A DNA stretch of 64,000 nucleotides from Serinicoccus chungangensis (GCF_006337125.1 NZ_CP040887.1:62001-126000); one strand, 5' to 3'; positions 50,106-60,248 are shown, counted from the first letter of the stretch. The notes: a model not told the origin generated them from the sequence alone. Numbers and translations: made by a program.

Positions 50106-51275
50106 ATGCGACGCGTCCTGGTCATGGTGGGCTCGGACCTGCGGCAGCAGGTGCTGGACCGGTCGGTCTTCATCTTCGGCCTCGCCGTGCCGCTGGCGCT
50201 CATGTGGGTCTTCTCCCTCGTCTTCGCGCCGCTCACCCAGGACCTGGAGCCGGTCAGCGTCGCGGTGAGCGGACCGGCGGACGACCCGCTGACCCAGACC
50301 CTCAGGGAGACCCTGGGCGGGCTGGACGGAGCGGTGGACGTGACGGTCGTCGAGGCGGAGCCCGCCGACGTGCCGGGCCTGCTCGACGACGGCGAGGTGG
50401 GGGCGGCGGTCGCCGTCCCGGCCGGCTTCTCCGGCGCGCTCGCGGACGGCGCGGCACCGTCGGTGCGCGTGCGCCTCTCCGACTCGGTCGGCCTCGAGGG
50501 CGACGTCGTCACCGCGGTCGTGGACGGGGTGCTGCGGCAGTTCACCGCCACGGCGCGGACCGCCGCCGCCGCGGAGGAGCTGGGCGCGGGGCCCGGGCAG
50601 GTCGAGGCGGCGCTCTCCTCCGACGACGCGACCGGCCCCTCCGTCCGGTGGACGGCCGGCGCCGCGGACGACGAGCAGCTGTCCGCACGGGAGGGCATCG
50701 TCGCCGGGCAGGCCGGCTTCTTCCTGCTCTTCACCGTGGGCTTCGGGGTCCTCGGGCTGGTCGTCGAGCGGGAGTGGGGCACGCTCGCGCGGCTGCTGTC
50801 GATGCCCATCCCCGCGTGGTGGGTGCCGTTGTCCAAGGGGTTGTCGAGCTGGGTGCTGGGGGTCCTGGCGACCGGGGTGCTGCTGCTCGCCGGCGCCGTC
50901 CTCTTCGACGACGTGCACCTCGGCTCGCCTGGGGTGATCGCCGTGCTCCTCATGGCCGTCGTGGCCGCGGCGACCTCGATCATGTTCGTCATCGCCCGGG
51001 TCGCGCGCACCGCCGAGCAGGCGGGGGTGGCGCAGACCATCGTCGCGATCACCCTCGGCATGAGCGGCGGCTCCTTCTTCCGGGTGGGCTCCGAGGGGGT
51101 CCTCGGCCAGGTGCTGCAGCTCAACCCGGTCACCGCGCTGGGCCGCGGGCTCGGCATCACCTCCGGCGGCGGGGGCGTGACCGACCTGCTCCCGGTCCTC
51201 GCGGCCATGGGGCTGATGTGCGTGGCGATGACCGCGCTGGCCGTGCTGGTGCCGGGACGGAGGGACGTGCTGTGA
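50106..51275 (+). CDS. ABC-2 transporter permease, subunit 1
   Basis: A 389-aa membrane protein with one N-terminal helix (about 20-42), a large extracytoplasmic domain (about 45-200) and five C-terminal helices (from about 205), the topology of YhfE/LinearmycinC-type ABC-2 permeases. The segment VEREWGTLARLLSMPIPAWW between helices is the usual coupling region. It starts two bases after the ATPase stop and its own stop overlaps the next permease. Two different permeases imply a heterodimeric channel. Confidence 0.88.
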   Translation: MRRVLVMVGSDLRQQVLDRSVFIFGLAVPLALMWVFSLVFAPLTQDLEPVSVAVSGPADDPLTQTLRETLGGLDGAVDVTVVEAEPADVPGLLDDGEVGAAVAVPAGFSGALADGAAPSVRVRLSDSVGLEGDVVTAVVDGVLRQFTATARTAAAAEELGAGPGQVEAALSSDDATGPSVRWTAGAADDEQLSAREGIVAGQAGFFLLFTVGFGVLGLVVEREWGTLARLLSMPIPAWWVPLSKGLSSWVLGVLATGVLLLAGAVLFDDVHLGSPGVIAVLLMAVVAAATSIMFVIARVARTAEQAGVAQTIVAITLGMSGGSFFRVGSEGVLGQVLQLNPVTALGRGLGITSGGGGVTDLLPVLAAMGLMCVAMTALAVLVPGRRDVL

Positions 51276-52438
51276 GGGCGGTGCTGGCCATCTCGTGGGT
51301 GGAGCTGCGGCGCTTCTTCGCCGACCGGTCCAACCTGTTCTTCGTCCTCGTCCTCCCGCTGGCCATGGTCGCGGTCATCGGCTGGCAGTTCGGCAGCGAC
51401 CGGACGGGGGCGCCCGTCTCGGTGCACGGACCGGGAGGTGCGGCGACGCAGGCCCTCGTCGCCGGGTGGGAGGACGCCGGCCTCGAGGTCACTTCCCGGG
51501 ACTCGGCCGAGCGCGCCCGCGAGGACGTTTCCCGCGGCAGCGCCGAGGTCGCGGTGCTCGTCGACGCGGAGGCGGAGACGGCATACCGCGACGGCGTCCC
51601 GCTGGACCTGCAGGTCGTCAGCGGCTCCTCCTCCCAGGCCCCGGCCGTGGCCGAGGTGGTCCGGGCGCAGGCGGAGGCGGTCGCCCTCGAGGCCACGCAG
51701 GTCTCCCTGCTGGAGGGGTTCGGGGAGGAGCCCGCGGCGCGCGCGGCGCTGGACGACGCCGCGCGCCGGGTCCCCCCGGCCCGGCTGCTCGTGCAGCAGC
51801 CGCAGGACCCGGTGGCCGTGGCGTTCGAGGGGGCCGAGCGCTTCGACGGGGGTGCGGTCGCCCAGCTGCTGCTCTTCGTCTTCCTCAGCACCCTCAACGC
51901 CTCGGCGTCCCTCATCAAGGCGCGGCGGGACGGGGTGGTCCGGCGCACCCTGGCCGCGCCGGTGACGACGGCCCAGGCGATGGCCGGGCTGACGGCGGGT
52001 CGGGTGGTCATCGCGCTGGTCCAGGGCGGCTACATCATGACCGCCTCCAGCCTCCTCTTCGGGGTCCGGTGGGGCTCGCTGGGGGTGGCGCTGCTCGTGC
52101 TGCTCGTCTTCGCGCTCGTCGCGGCCGGCACGGCCATGGTCATCGGGGTGCTCGTGGACAGCGAGGGGGCCGCCAGCGGTCTGGCGGTGGGCGCCGGGCT
52201 GGTGATCGGCGCGGTCGGCGGCTCGATGGTGCCGCTCGAGCTCTACTCCGACTCGTTGCGGCGGGTCGCCCGGCTCACGCCGCACGCGTGGGCCAACGAC
52301 GCCATGGCGCAGCTCCAGCGCCGCGGGGCGGACCTCGCCGACGTCCTCCCGCAGCTGGGCGTGCTCGCCGCGATGGCCGTCGGGGTGCTCCTGCTCGGCT
52401 CGGTGCTGCTCCGGCGCAGCCTCGCCCGCGCGATGTAG
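51272..52438 (+). CDS. ABC-2 transporter permease, subunit 2
   Basis: A 388-aa protein with the same topology as the preceding permease: an N-terminal helix (FFVLVLPLAMVAVIGW), an extracytoplasmic domain to about residue 190 and five C-terminal helices. The coupling segment KARRDGVVRRTLAAPVTTAQAM is clear. The GTG start overlaps the upstream stop; the longer open frame is an artefact. It converges on the ABC exporter gene with six bases between stops. Confidence 0.87.
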   Translation: MRAVLAISWVELRRFFADRSNLFFVLVLPLAMVAVIGWQFGSDRTGAPVSVHGPGGAATQALVAGWEDAGLEVTSRDSAERAREDVSRGSAEVAVLVDAEAETAYRDGVPLDLQVVSGSSSQAPAVAEVVRAQAEAVALEATQVSLLEGFGEEPAARAALDDAARRVPPARLLVQQPQDPVAVAFEGAERFDGGAVAQLLLFVFLSTLNASASLIKARRDGVVRRTLAAPVTTAQAMAGLTAGRVVIALVQGGYIMTASSLLFGVRWGSLGVALLVLLVFALVAAGTAMVIGVLVDSEGAASGLAVGAGLVIGAVGGSMVPLELYSDSLRRVARLTPHAWANDAMAQLQRRGADLADVLPQLGVLAAMAVGVLLLGSVLLRRSLARAM

Positions 52439-52444
52439 CCGGCG

Positions 52445-54439
52445 CTAGGGGGTGGGGGCGGCGGTGTGCTCGTCGTCGACCTGGACGGCGGCGCCGCTGA
52501 ACTGCGCGGCGTGCAGACGGGCGTAGGCGCCCTCGCGCCGCAGCAGGTCGGCGTGCGTGCCCTGCTCGACGATGCGGCCGGCCTCCATGACGAGGATGAG
52601 GTCGGCGTCGCGGATCGTCGAGAGCCGGTGGGCGATGACGAAGCTGGTGCGGTCGGCCCGCAGCCGGGCCATCGCCTCCTGCACGAGCAGCTCGGTGCGG
52701 GTGTCCACCGAGCTGGTCGCCTCGTCCAGGATGAGCAGCGAGGGCTGGGCCACGAACGCCCGGGCGATGGTGATGAGCTGCTTCTCCCCGACGGACACGG
52801 CGCCCGCGTCGTCGTCGAGCACGGTGTCGTAGCCGTCGGGCAGGTGCTGGACGAACCGGTCGACGTAGGCCGCCTCGGCCGCCTCGCGCACCTCCTCGGC
52901 GCTCGCCCCCGGCCGGCCGTAGGCGATGTTGTCGGCGATGCTGCCCTCGAAGAGCCAGGTGTCCTGGAGGACCATGCCGACCCGGGAGCGCAGGTCCTCC
53001 CGGGTCAGGGTGGTGACGTCCCGGCCGTCCAGGGTGATCCTGCCGCCGTCCAGCTCGTAGAAGCGCAGGATGAGGTTGACCAGGGTGGTCTTGCCCGCGC
53101 CGGTGGGCCCGACGATCGCGACCGTCTGACCCGGCTCCGCGACGAGCGACAGGTCCTCGATGAGCGGCTCCTCGCCGTAGGAGAAGCGGACGTCCTCGAA
53201 GACGATGCGCCCGCTGCGGCCGCGGGGCGCCGGCGGCGCGTCCGCCGGGTCGGGCGACTGGCGCGGTGCGTCGAGCAGCTCGAAGGTGCGCTCCGCGGAC
53301 GCCACGCCCGACTGGAGCAGGTTGGCCATGGAGGCGACCTGGGTCACCGGCTGGGTGAACTGGCGGGAGTACTGGATGAACGCCTGCACGCTGCCGAGCG
53401 ACAGCGTGCCCGAGGTCACCCGCAGCGCCCCCACGACGGCCACCAGGACGTAGCCGAGGTTGCCGATGAGGAACATGGCGGGCATGATCACGCCGCTCAT
53501 GAACTGCGCCCGCCAGGTGACGTCGTAGAGCTGCTCGTTGATCTCCCGCACCCGGCCGGCGACCTGCTCCCGCCGACCGAAGACGGTCACCAGCTCGTGG
53601 CCGGTGAAGGCCTCCTCGATCTGGCCGTTGAGGGTGCCGGTGTGCGCCCACTGGGCCTTGAAGAGCTTCTGGCTCCGGCGTGCGATGAGCACGGTGACCA
53701 GCACCGAGACCGGGACGGACAGCACCGCGATGAGGGTGAGCGTGGGCGAGATCCACAGCATCATGGCGAGGATCGCGACCACCGTGACGAGGGCGTTGAG
53801 CAGCTGGCCGAAGGTCTGCTGGAGCGTCTGCTGCAGGTTGTCCAGGTCGTTGGTGACCCGGGACAGGATCTCCCCGCGGGGCCGGCCGTCGAAGTAGGCC
53901 AGGGGCAGCTCGTGCAGCTGGTCCTCGGCGTCCGCCCGCAGGTCGCGGACGGTCCGCATCGAGATGCGGTTGACCAGCCGGGTCGAGACCCACATGAGCA
54001 CCGCGGAGCCGGCGTAGAGGACGACGACCACGGCGACGGTGCGCCCGACGGCGCCGAAGTCGATGCCCTGACCCGGCACGAGGTAGGGCGTGCCCTCCAC
54101 GAGGTCGGCCATGGTGTCCTGCCCGTCGGCCCGCAGCCCGCGGACCACCGCGTCCACGCTGGCGCCCTCCGGCATCCGCGCGCCCAGGAAGCCGGCGAAG
54201 ACGTAGTTGGTGGCCCGGCCGAGCACCCGTGGCCCGAGGACGCTGAGCACCACCGCCACCAGGGTGAGCAGGACGGACAGCGCGACGTAGGCGCGGTAGG
54301 GGGCCAGCCGGCCGGCGAGCCGGCGGGCCGAGCCGGCGAAGTCGCTCGGCTTCTCGACGGGCACCGCCGCGCCGTGCGGCCCGCCGGGACCCCGGCGCGG
54401 TGGCGGGGCAGGAGCGCGGTCCTCGTCCTCGGTGCTCAC
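52445..54439 (-). CDS. ABC exporter half-transporter with canonical catalytic Glu
   Basis: A 664-aa type IV exporter half: six transmembrane helices (about 45-375) and an ATPase domain (about 400-640) with Walker A GPTGAGKTT, Walker B LLILDEATSSVD and H-loop IAHRLSTIRDAD. Its signature motif is SVGEKQLITIARAF rather than LSGGQ, so the ATP site is asymmetric. It pairs with the upstream subunit, which has FDDS in place of the catalytic DE, as in TM287/288 or TmrAB heterodimers that export drugs. The GTG at 54439 overlaps the stop of the upstream subunit (GTGA). Confidence 0.9.
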   Translation of the reverse strand: MSTEDEDRAPAPPPRRGPGGPHGAAVPVEKPSDFAGSARRLAGRLAPYRAYVALSVLLTLVAVVLSVLGPRVLGRATNYVFAGFLGARMPEGASVDAVVRGLRADGQDTMADLVEGTPYLVPGQGIDFGAVGRTVAVVVVLYAGSAVLMWVSTRLVNRISMRTVRDLRADAEDQLHELPLAYFDGRPRGEILSRVTNDLDNLQQTLQQTFGQLLNALVTVVAILAMMLWISPTLTLIAVLSVPVSVLVTVLIARRSQKLFKAQWAHTGTLNGQIEEAFTGHELVTVFGRREQVAGRVREINEQLYDVTWRAQFMSGVIMPAMFLIGNLGYVLVAVVGALRVTSGTLSLGSVQAFIQYSRQFTQPVTQVASMANLLQSGVASAERTFELLDAPRQSPDPADAPPAPRGRSGRIVFEDVRFSYGEEPLIEDLSLVAEPGQTVAIVGPTGAGKTTLVNLILRFYELDGGRITLDGRDVTTLTREDLRSRVGMVLQDTWLFEGSIADNIAYGRPGASAEEVREAAEAAYVDRFVQHLPDGYDTVLDDDAGAVSVGEKQLITIARAFVAQPSLLILDEATSSVDTRTELLVQEAMARLRADRTSFVIAHRLSTIRDADLILVMEAGRIVEQGTHADLLRREGAYARLHAAQFSGAAVQVDDEHTAAPTP

Positions 54440-56189
54440 GCGGCCACCTCCCCGTGCTGCTGCGACCGGACGATCTCGGCATACGTCGGGCAGGTCTCCA
54501 CCAGCTCGGTATGCCTGCCGGTCCCCACGACGCGGCCCTCGTCGAGGACGACGATCTGGTCGGCGTCGGCGATGGTGTGGAGACGCGCTGCGCCACGACG
54601 AGGACCGTGGCGTCCCGGGTGAGCGGGCGCAGCGCGGCGCGCAGCCGCGCGTCGGTGGCGAGGTCCAGGGCCGAGAAGGAGTCGTCGAAGAGGTAGACGG
54701 ACGGGCGGGCGACGAGCGCCCGCGCGATGCACAGCCGCTGCCGCTGGCCGCCCGAGACGTTGCCCCCGCCCTGGGCGACCGGGTGGTCCAGCCCCTCCGG
54801 GAAGGCGCGGACGAAGTCGTCGGCCTGGGCCACCCGCAGCGCCTCCCACAGCTGCTCGTCGGTGGCGTCGGGGTCGCCGAAGCGCAGGTTGCTGGCGACG
54901 GTGCCCGAGAAGAGGTAGGGCCGCTGCGGCACCAGGCCCACCCGCGACCAGAGCTGCTCCGGCGCCAGGTCGCGCACGTCCACGCCGTCCACGAGCACCG
55001 CGCCGCCGGTGACGTCGGCCAGCCGGGGCAGCAGCCGGACGAGGGTGGTCTTGCCCGAGCCGGTGGCCCCGACCACCGCGGTCGTGGTGCCGGGCCGGGC
55101 GACGAGGTCGATGTCGCGCAGGACCGGGTGCTCGGCCCCGGGGTAGGTGAAGGAGACGCCCCTCAGCTCGACCAGGCCGCGGGCGTCGGCCCGGGGTTCG
55201 CGTGGCTGCGCCGGGGCGACGACGCTGGTGCTGGTGCCGAGCACCGCGCCGATGCGCTCGGCGGAGACGGTGGCGCGCGGGATCATCGTCGCGACCATCG
55301 TCGCCATCATGATCGACATGAGGATCTGGATGAGGTAGCTGATGTAGGCGGTGAGCGCACCGACCTCCATCGCCCCCGAGGACACCCGGTGGGCGCCGAA
55401 CCAGATGACGCCCACGCTGGAGAGGTTCATGACGAGCATGACGAAGGGGAACATCAGAGCCATGAGGTCGCCGAGACGCAGCCCGATGCCGGTGAGCTCG
55501 GCGTTGGTGCGGGCGAAGCGCTGCCGCTCCTGCGGCTCCCGGGTGAAGGCGCGGATGACCCGGATGCCGGTGATCTGCTCGCGCAGGACCCGGTTGACGG
55601 CGTCCAGCTGACGCTGGTTGGCCCGGAAGAGCGGCACCATCCGCGCGATGATCACCCCCATGCCGGTGAGCAGGACCGCGACGGCCACGGCGATGAGCGG
55701 GGAGAGGCCGACGTCCTGCCGGACCGCCATGACGACACCGCCGACGGCGGTGATGGGGGCGGCGACGAGCATGACGAGCGCCATGAAGGTCACCTGCTGC
55801 ACCTGCTGGACGTCGTTGGTGCTGCGGGTGATGAGCGAGGGGGCCCCGAACTGGCCGAGCTCGCGGGTCGAGAAGGACAGGACCTGCTCCACCACCCCGG
55901 CCCGGAGGTCGCGGCCCACCCCCATCGCCGTCCGCGCCGCGGCCCACGTGGCGCAGATCTGGGCGGCCGCCTGGACGGCGCTGACCACGAGCATGACGCC
56001 GCCGACCCGCCAGATGTAGGGCAGGTCGGTCTGGACGATCCCGCGGTCGATGATGTCGGCGTTGAGGCTGGGCAGGTAGAGGCTGGCCAGGGTCGCCACC
56101 AGCTGCAGGAGCAGCACCGCCGCCACGAGCCCGGTGTAGGGCCGCAGGTGGCGGCGCAGCAGTCGGGTGAGCACCTCCTGATTGTGCAC
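54436..56189 (-). pseudogene. ABC exporter half-transporter, frameshifted near the 3' end
   Basis: This subunit begins with GTG at 56189 and reads intact through six helices, Walker A GATGSGKTT, signature VSGGQRQRLCIA and Walker B FDDSFSALD (catalytic Glu replaced by Asp, as in the degenerate half of heterodimeric exporters). After VLVVAQRVST the frame is lost. At 54575-54578 the plus strand has GTGT where removing one GT restores IADADQIVVLDEG and runs to a stop at 54436 that overlaps the next gene. The span of 1754 nt is not a multiple of three. A 2-nt duplication therefore removes the last 40 or so residues, or it is a sequencing error; the preserved tail and overlap imply it is very recent. 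Confidence 0.8.
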
Positions 56190-56230
56190 CCTCCCGCCGA
56201 CAGCGGGCTGTGACCTCCCTCCCGACGGTG

Positions 56231-56254
56231 AGGTAAAGGGCATACCTGCAGGTC
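56231..56254. promoter_or_regulatory. Inverted repeats upstream of the ABC exporter and subtilase
   Basis: AGGTA-N7-TACCT (56231-56247) overlaps ACCTGCAGGT (56245-56254), a perfect palindrome. The last 15 bases, GCATACCTGCAGGTC, recur at 21860-21874. The 17-bp spacing does not fit a DtxR box. Confidence 0.35.
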
Positions 56255-56290
56255 AGAACCGCTTTACGCTAGGTCGGTCAACCTGTCGCC

Positions 56291-56317
56291 GTGACCTGAT
56301 CGTGATCTGATCGTGAC
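56291..56317 (+). promoter_or_regulatory. 11-bp-period direct repeats upstream of the subtilase
   Basis: GTGACCTGATC (56291-56301), GTGATCTGATC (56302-56312) and GTGAC (56313-56317) repeat with an 11-bp period. Direct repeats of one helical turn are the typical target of OmpR/PhoB-class response regulators. They lie about 95 bp before the start codon, and TAGGGT near 56352 could be the -10. Confidence 0.45.
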
Positions 56318-56409
56318 GTCGGTCCGCTGGTATGCCGTTCCTCAGCGCCTAGGGTCGAAGACGGCCCGCGCGCGACCTGTCGGGGCCGCATCATTGAAGG
56401 AGATCATTC

Positions 56410-59400
56410 GTGAGCAGTGCTAGGCCAGGGGGATCCCCCCGCCGTGCTCTCTCCGCGATCGCCGTCCTGTCGCTGACCGGAGCCGTCCTGGCACCGCTGT
56501 CCGCCGCAGCCGACGAGGACGCGTTCGTGGCGCCGGGGTCCCCGGCGCCGGAGAGCAAGATCCAGGACAACCAGGCCACCGGTGCGGAGCTGGTGCCCAA
56601 CTCCTACTTCGTCCAGCTCGCTGGACCCAGCACGAGCGCCGGCGGTTCGCTGGCCTCGATCGAGTCCCAGCGTGACCGCTTCCTCGCCGACGTGGACGCC
56701 TCCGGTGTCGAGCTCGAGGTGCGCTCGGAGTTCGAGACCCTGTGGAACGGCCTGTCGGTCACCGCCAGCGAGAGCTCGCTGGTCGAGCTGGCCGCCTCCG
56801 ACGCGGTCGAGGCGATCTTCCCGGTCGGGGTCATCGACGCCCCCGAGCGGCCGCAGGACACCCAGATCGACCCGGAGCTGTTCACCGCCATCTCGATGAC
56901 CGGCGCCGACATCGTGCAGAGCGAGCTCGGCTTCGACGGCACGGGGGTCAAGGTCGGCATCATCGACACCGGCATCGACTACGACCACCCGGACTTCGGT
57001 GGCAACGGCAGCCCCGGGAGCACGACCTTCCCCACGGAGCGGGTCGCCTTCGGCTACGACTTCGTCGGCGACGACTACAACGCCGACCCCGGCGCGGGCG
57101 ACGCCTACCAGCCCAAGCCGTTCCCGGACGAGGACCCCGACGACTGCCAGGGTCACGGCACCCACGTGGCCGGCATCACCGGCGCCGACGGCGAGGTCAC
57201 CGGCGTCGCCCCTGGCGTGACGCTGGGCGCCTACCGCGTCTTCGGCTGCGACGGCTCGACCGACGCCGACATCATGCTGCACGCCATGGAGCAGACGCTC
57301 ACCGACGACATGGACGTCGTGAACCTCTCCATCGGCTCGGCCTTCTCCGCCTGGAAGGAGTACCCGACCGCGCAGGCCACCGACGCGCTCGCCCGCGAGG
57401 GTGTCGTCGTCGTCGCCTCCATCGGCAACTCCGGCGCCAACGGCCTGCACTCGATCGGCGCCCCCGGCGTCGGCGAGGACACCATCGGTGTCGGCTCGGT
57501 GGACAACACCAACTACGAGGCCAACTTCTTCTTCGACGAGGAGGGCACCGAGGTCCCCTACACCATCGGGTCGCCGGCGCCCGAGCCGCCGACCTCGGGT
57601 GAGGACGTCGTCGTGGCGGTCCACGAGCCCGGGACGACCGAGGCCCAGGCCTGCGGTACCGACCCGTTCACCGCCGAGGAGCAGGCCGTCATCGACGGCA
57701 ACTGGGTGATGATCCAGCGCGGCACCTGCAGCTTCTACGAGAAGGCGGCCAACGGCCAGGCGGCCGGCGCGGCGGGCGTCATGCTCTACAACAACACCGG
57801 CGGCAGCATCAACCCCAGCCTGGCGGGCGACCCGGCCATCGAGGTCCCCGTCGTCATGGTCACCCAGGCCGACGGCGAGCGGCTGGCCGCGGACGCGCTG
57901 GCGACCGACGGCCACACGGTGACCTGGACCGACGAGCAGACCTCCGTGCCGAACCCGACCGGTGGTCTCATCAGCTCGTTCAGCTCCATCGGCACCATGG
58001 CCGACACCACCTTCAAGCCGGACCTGTCCGCCCCGGGTGGGCAGATCTACAGCACCTACCCGCTGGAGGCACAGCCCTACGCCACCCTCTCCGGCACCTC
58101 GATGGCGTCCCCGCACGTCGCCGGGGCCGCGGCCCTCATGCTCGAGGCCGACCCGGACCTGGGCGTCGAGGAGGTCAAGCTCAAGCTGCAGAACAGCTCG
58201 ATGCAGCTGCCGCTCAACATCGCGCCGGCCGCCGGCCTGGAGCTGGTGCACCGGCAGGGCGCCGGCATGATCCAGATCGACGACTCGATCCTCGCCGAGG
58301 CGACGATCGAGCCGGGTCTGGTCCAGCTGGGGCAGCAGCTCTCCGGTGAGACCAGCACCCAGACGGTGACGCTGACCAACACCAGCGACGCCGAACAGGT
58401 CTACGCGGTGGAGCACGCGCCCGCCGTGGCCACCTCCGGCACGGCGAACGACTTCGGCTACTACCTGGCCCCGGCCGACGTCACCGTCGCGCCGAGCGTG
58501 GTCGTGCCCGCGGGCGCGAGCGTGGAGGTCCCGATGACCATCACGTCGCCGGCGGTCGACGGTGAGATGGGGCCGATCTTCGGCGGTTACGTCACCTTCA
58601 CCACCGGTGAGGGCGAGGAGGCCGACTCCTACTCGGTCGCCTACGGCGGTCACGCGGCCGACCTGCAGGAGACCGAGGTGCTCGCGGACATGGTGGACGC
58701 CGACGGCGCCGTCACCGTCGAGCTCCCGGCCCTGGGTGCGGTCGCCGACTGCGCCATCTGGCAGGGCTACGAGTGCGTCGACCCGGCCGGCAGCTACGAC
58801 CTGGTCGAGGAGGGCACGACCTTCTCCATGGAGCAGGACGACGCCCCGCAGTTCCTCGTCCACTTCGAGCACCAGGCCCGGCGCATGGAGTGGGAGGTCT
58901 TCGCGGCGAACGAGGACGGCACCAAGGGCGAGTCCCTGGGCACCGTCGCCGAGGTGGACTACCTCGCCCGCTCCGCCACCCGCAACGGCTTCTCCGCCTA
59001 CCCGTGGGACGGCATGATGATCGACGACAACGGCGCCAAGGTCCGGGTCCCGGACGGCGACTACGTCATGGAGATCGTCGTCACCAAGGCGAAGGCGTGG
59101 AACGACGACCGCGAGGCGCAGACCGAGACCTGGGACAGCCCGGTCTTCGGGATCGCCTTCGAGGGCTCTGACTACGGCAACGAGGACCGCCCGGCGGTCC
59201 AGCGCACGCTCGGCCAGGACCGGTACTCCACCGCCTCCGAGCTGGCGGTCGAGGCCTTCCCGCAGGGCGTGGACACGGTCTTCGTCGCCAGCGGTCTGGC
59301 CTTCCCGGACGCCCTGGCCGGCGGTGCCCTCGCGGGCTCCGACGAGGCTCCCGTCCTGCTGACCCGCCCGGACATGATCCCGGCGGCGACGCGGATGGCG

Positions 59401-60093
59401 CTGCAGCAGCTCGGCCCGGACAGCATCGTCGTCCTCGGTGGCGACGGCGCGGTGAGCGACGACGTCGTCACGGCGCTCGGCGAGTACGCCGACGTCGAGC
59501 GGCTCGCGGGCGCCAACCGGTACGAGACGGCCGTCGACGTCAGCCAGGCCCAGGCCGACGACGCCGACATCGTCTTCCTCGCCAGCGGCAAGGACTACCC
59601 GGACGCCCTCGCGGCGGCCGCGGCGGCCGGGATGGAGGACTCCGCGGTCCTGCTGACCCGTCCGGACCTGCTGCCGGGCGCGACGGCGGACGAGCTCGAG
59701 CGGCTCTCGCCGGAGACGGTCTACGTCGTCGGTGGCGAGGCTGCGGTCTCCTCCGACGTGGCGACCGCCGCCGGTGCCGACGCCGGTGAGGTCGTCCGGC
59801 TGAGCGGGACCAACCGCTACGGCACGGCCGCCGCGGTGGCGGCGGAGTTCTTCCCGACCCCGGCCCCGGGCGCCTTCCTGGCGACCGGTGCGGAGTTCCC
59901 GGACGCCCTGGCGGCGGCCCCGGTGGCGGCGATGAACACCATGCCCGTGCTGCTCACGCGGCCGGACATGCTGCCGAGCCCGACCGTCGACGCGATGACC
60001 AGCCTGCGGGCGCAGATGGTCCACATCGTCGGTGGCTACGGCGCGGTCAACCTCTCGGTCCAGGAGACCCTGGAGGCCGTCGTCTACCCGTGA
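56410..60093 (+). CDS. Secreted subtilisin-like protease with CWB2 cell-wall anchors
   Basis: A 1227-aa exported S8 protease. The signal peptide (about 1-33) and propeptide (about 60-145) precede the catalytic domain with Asp186 (IIDTGIDYDHPDF), His249 (GHGTHVAG) and Ser564 (GTSMASPHVAG). A protease-associated domain is inserted at about 395-510, and a fibronectin-like region spans about 620-925. Three cell-wall-binding-2 repeats end the protein, from about 931, 1029 and 1127 (GQDRYSTA, GANRYETA, GTNRYGTA), which should hold it non-covalently on the wall. The GTG at 56410 has AAGGAG seven bases upstream. An OmpR-type direct repeat lies upstream and a strong hairpin follows. Confidence 0.93.
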   Translation: MSSARPGGSPRRALSAIAVLSLTGAVLAPLSAAADEDAFVAPGSPAPESKIQDNQATGAELVPNSYFVQLAGPSTSAGGSLASIESQRDRFLADVDASGVELEVRSEFETLWNGLSVTASESSLVELAASDAVEAIFPVGVIDAPERPQDTQIDPELFTAISMTGADIVQSELGFDGTGVKVGIIDTGIDYDHPDFGGNGSPGSTTFPTERVAFGYDFVGDDYNADPGAGDAYQPKPFPDEDPDDCQGHGTHVAGITGADGEVTGVAPGVTLGAYRVFGCDGSTDADIMLHAMEQTLTDDMDVVNLSIGSAFSAWKEYPTAQATDALAREGVVVVASIGNSGANGLHSIGAPGVGEDTIGVGSVDNTNYEANFFFDEEGTEVPYTIGSPAPEPPTSGEDVVVAVHEPGTTEAQACGTDPFTAEEQAVIDGNWVMIQRGTCSFYEKAANGQAAGAAGVMLYNNTGGSINPSLAGDPAIEVPVVMVTQADGERLAADALATDGHTVTWTDEQTSVPNPTGGLISSFSSIGTMADTTFKPDLSAPGGQIYSTYPLEAQPYATLSGTSMASPHVAGAAALMLEADPDLGVEEVKLKLQNSSMQLPLNIAPAAGLELVHRQGAGMIQIDDSILAEATIEPGLVQLGQQLSGETSTQTVTLTNTSDAEQVYAVEHAPAVATSGTANDFGYYLAPADVTVAPSVVVPAGASVEVPMTITSPAVDGEMGPIFGGYVTFTTGEGEEADSYSVAYGGHAADLQETEVLADMVDADGAVTVELPALGAVADCAIWQGYECVDPAGSYDLVEEGTTFSMEQDDAPQFLVHFEHQARRMEWEVFAANEDGTKGESLGTVAEVDYLARSATRNGFSAYPWDGMMIDDNGAKVRVPDGDYVMEIVVTKAKAWNDDREAQTETWDSPVFGIAFEGSDYGNEDRPAVQRTLGQDRYSTASELAVEAFPQGVDTVFVASGLAFPDALAGGALAGSDEAPVLLTRPDMIPAATRMALQQLGPDSIVVLGGDGAVSDDVVTALGEYADVERLAGANRYETAVDVSQAQADDADIVFLASGKDYPDALAAAAAAGMEDSAVLLTRPDLLPGATADELERLSPETVYVVGGEAAVSSDVATAAGADAGEVVRLSGTNRYGTAAAVAAEFFPTPAPGAFLATGAEFPDALAAAPVAAMNTMPVLLTRPDMLPSPTVDAMTSLRAQMVHIVGGYGAVNLSVQETLEAVVYP

Positions 60094-60118
60094 GGTCAGC
60101 GACCTGACGGACCGACAC

Positions 60119-60159
60119 CGGCAGGCCCCCGCCGCGCACCGCGCGGCGGGGGCCTGCCG
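60119..60159. terminator. Very strong terminator after the subtilase
   Basis: A 19-nt arm (60119-60137) is perfectly complementary to 60141-60159, with a 3-nt ACC loop. It starts 25 bases after the subtilase stop and has no U tract. It could stop transcription from both sides, since the next gene converges. Confidence 0.8.
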
Positions 60160-60248
60160 CGTCCCCGGGGCGCCGTGGACGCGGCGCGGCCGACCGTGGA
60201 TGTCCCGCCGGGGCGGCAGACGCACGGCCGGGACGGCGCTTGCGAGCC

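Noticed and set aside
54560..54600. Programmed ribosomal frameshift in the ABC exporter
   Set aside because: No slippery heptamer or downstream structure is obvious, and a simple GT duplication explains the shift.
56231..56247. Second DtxR iron box
   Set aside because: AGGTA-N7-TACCT has 17-bp spacing and a poor centre compared with the 15-bp iron-box core.
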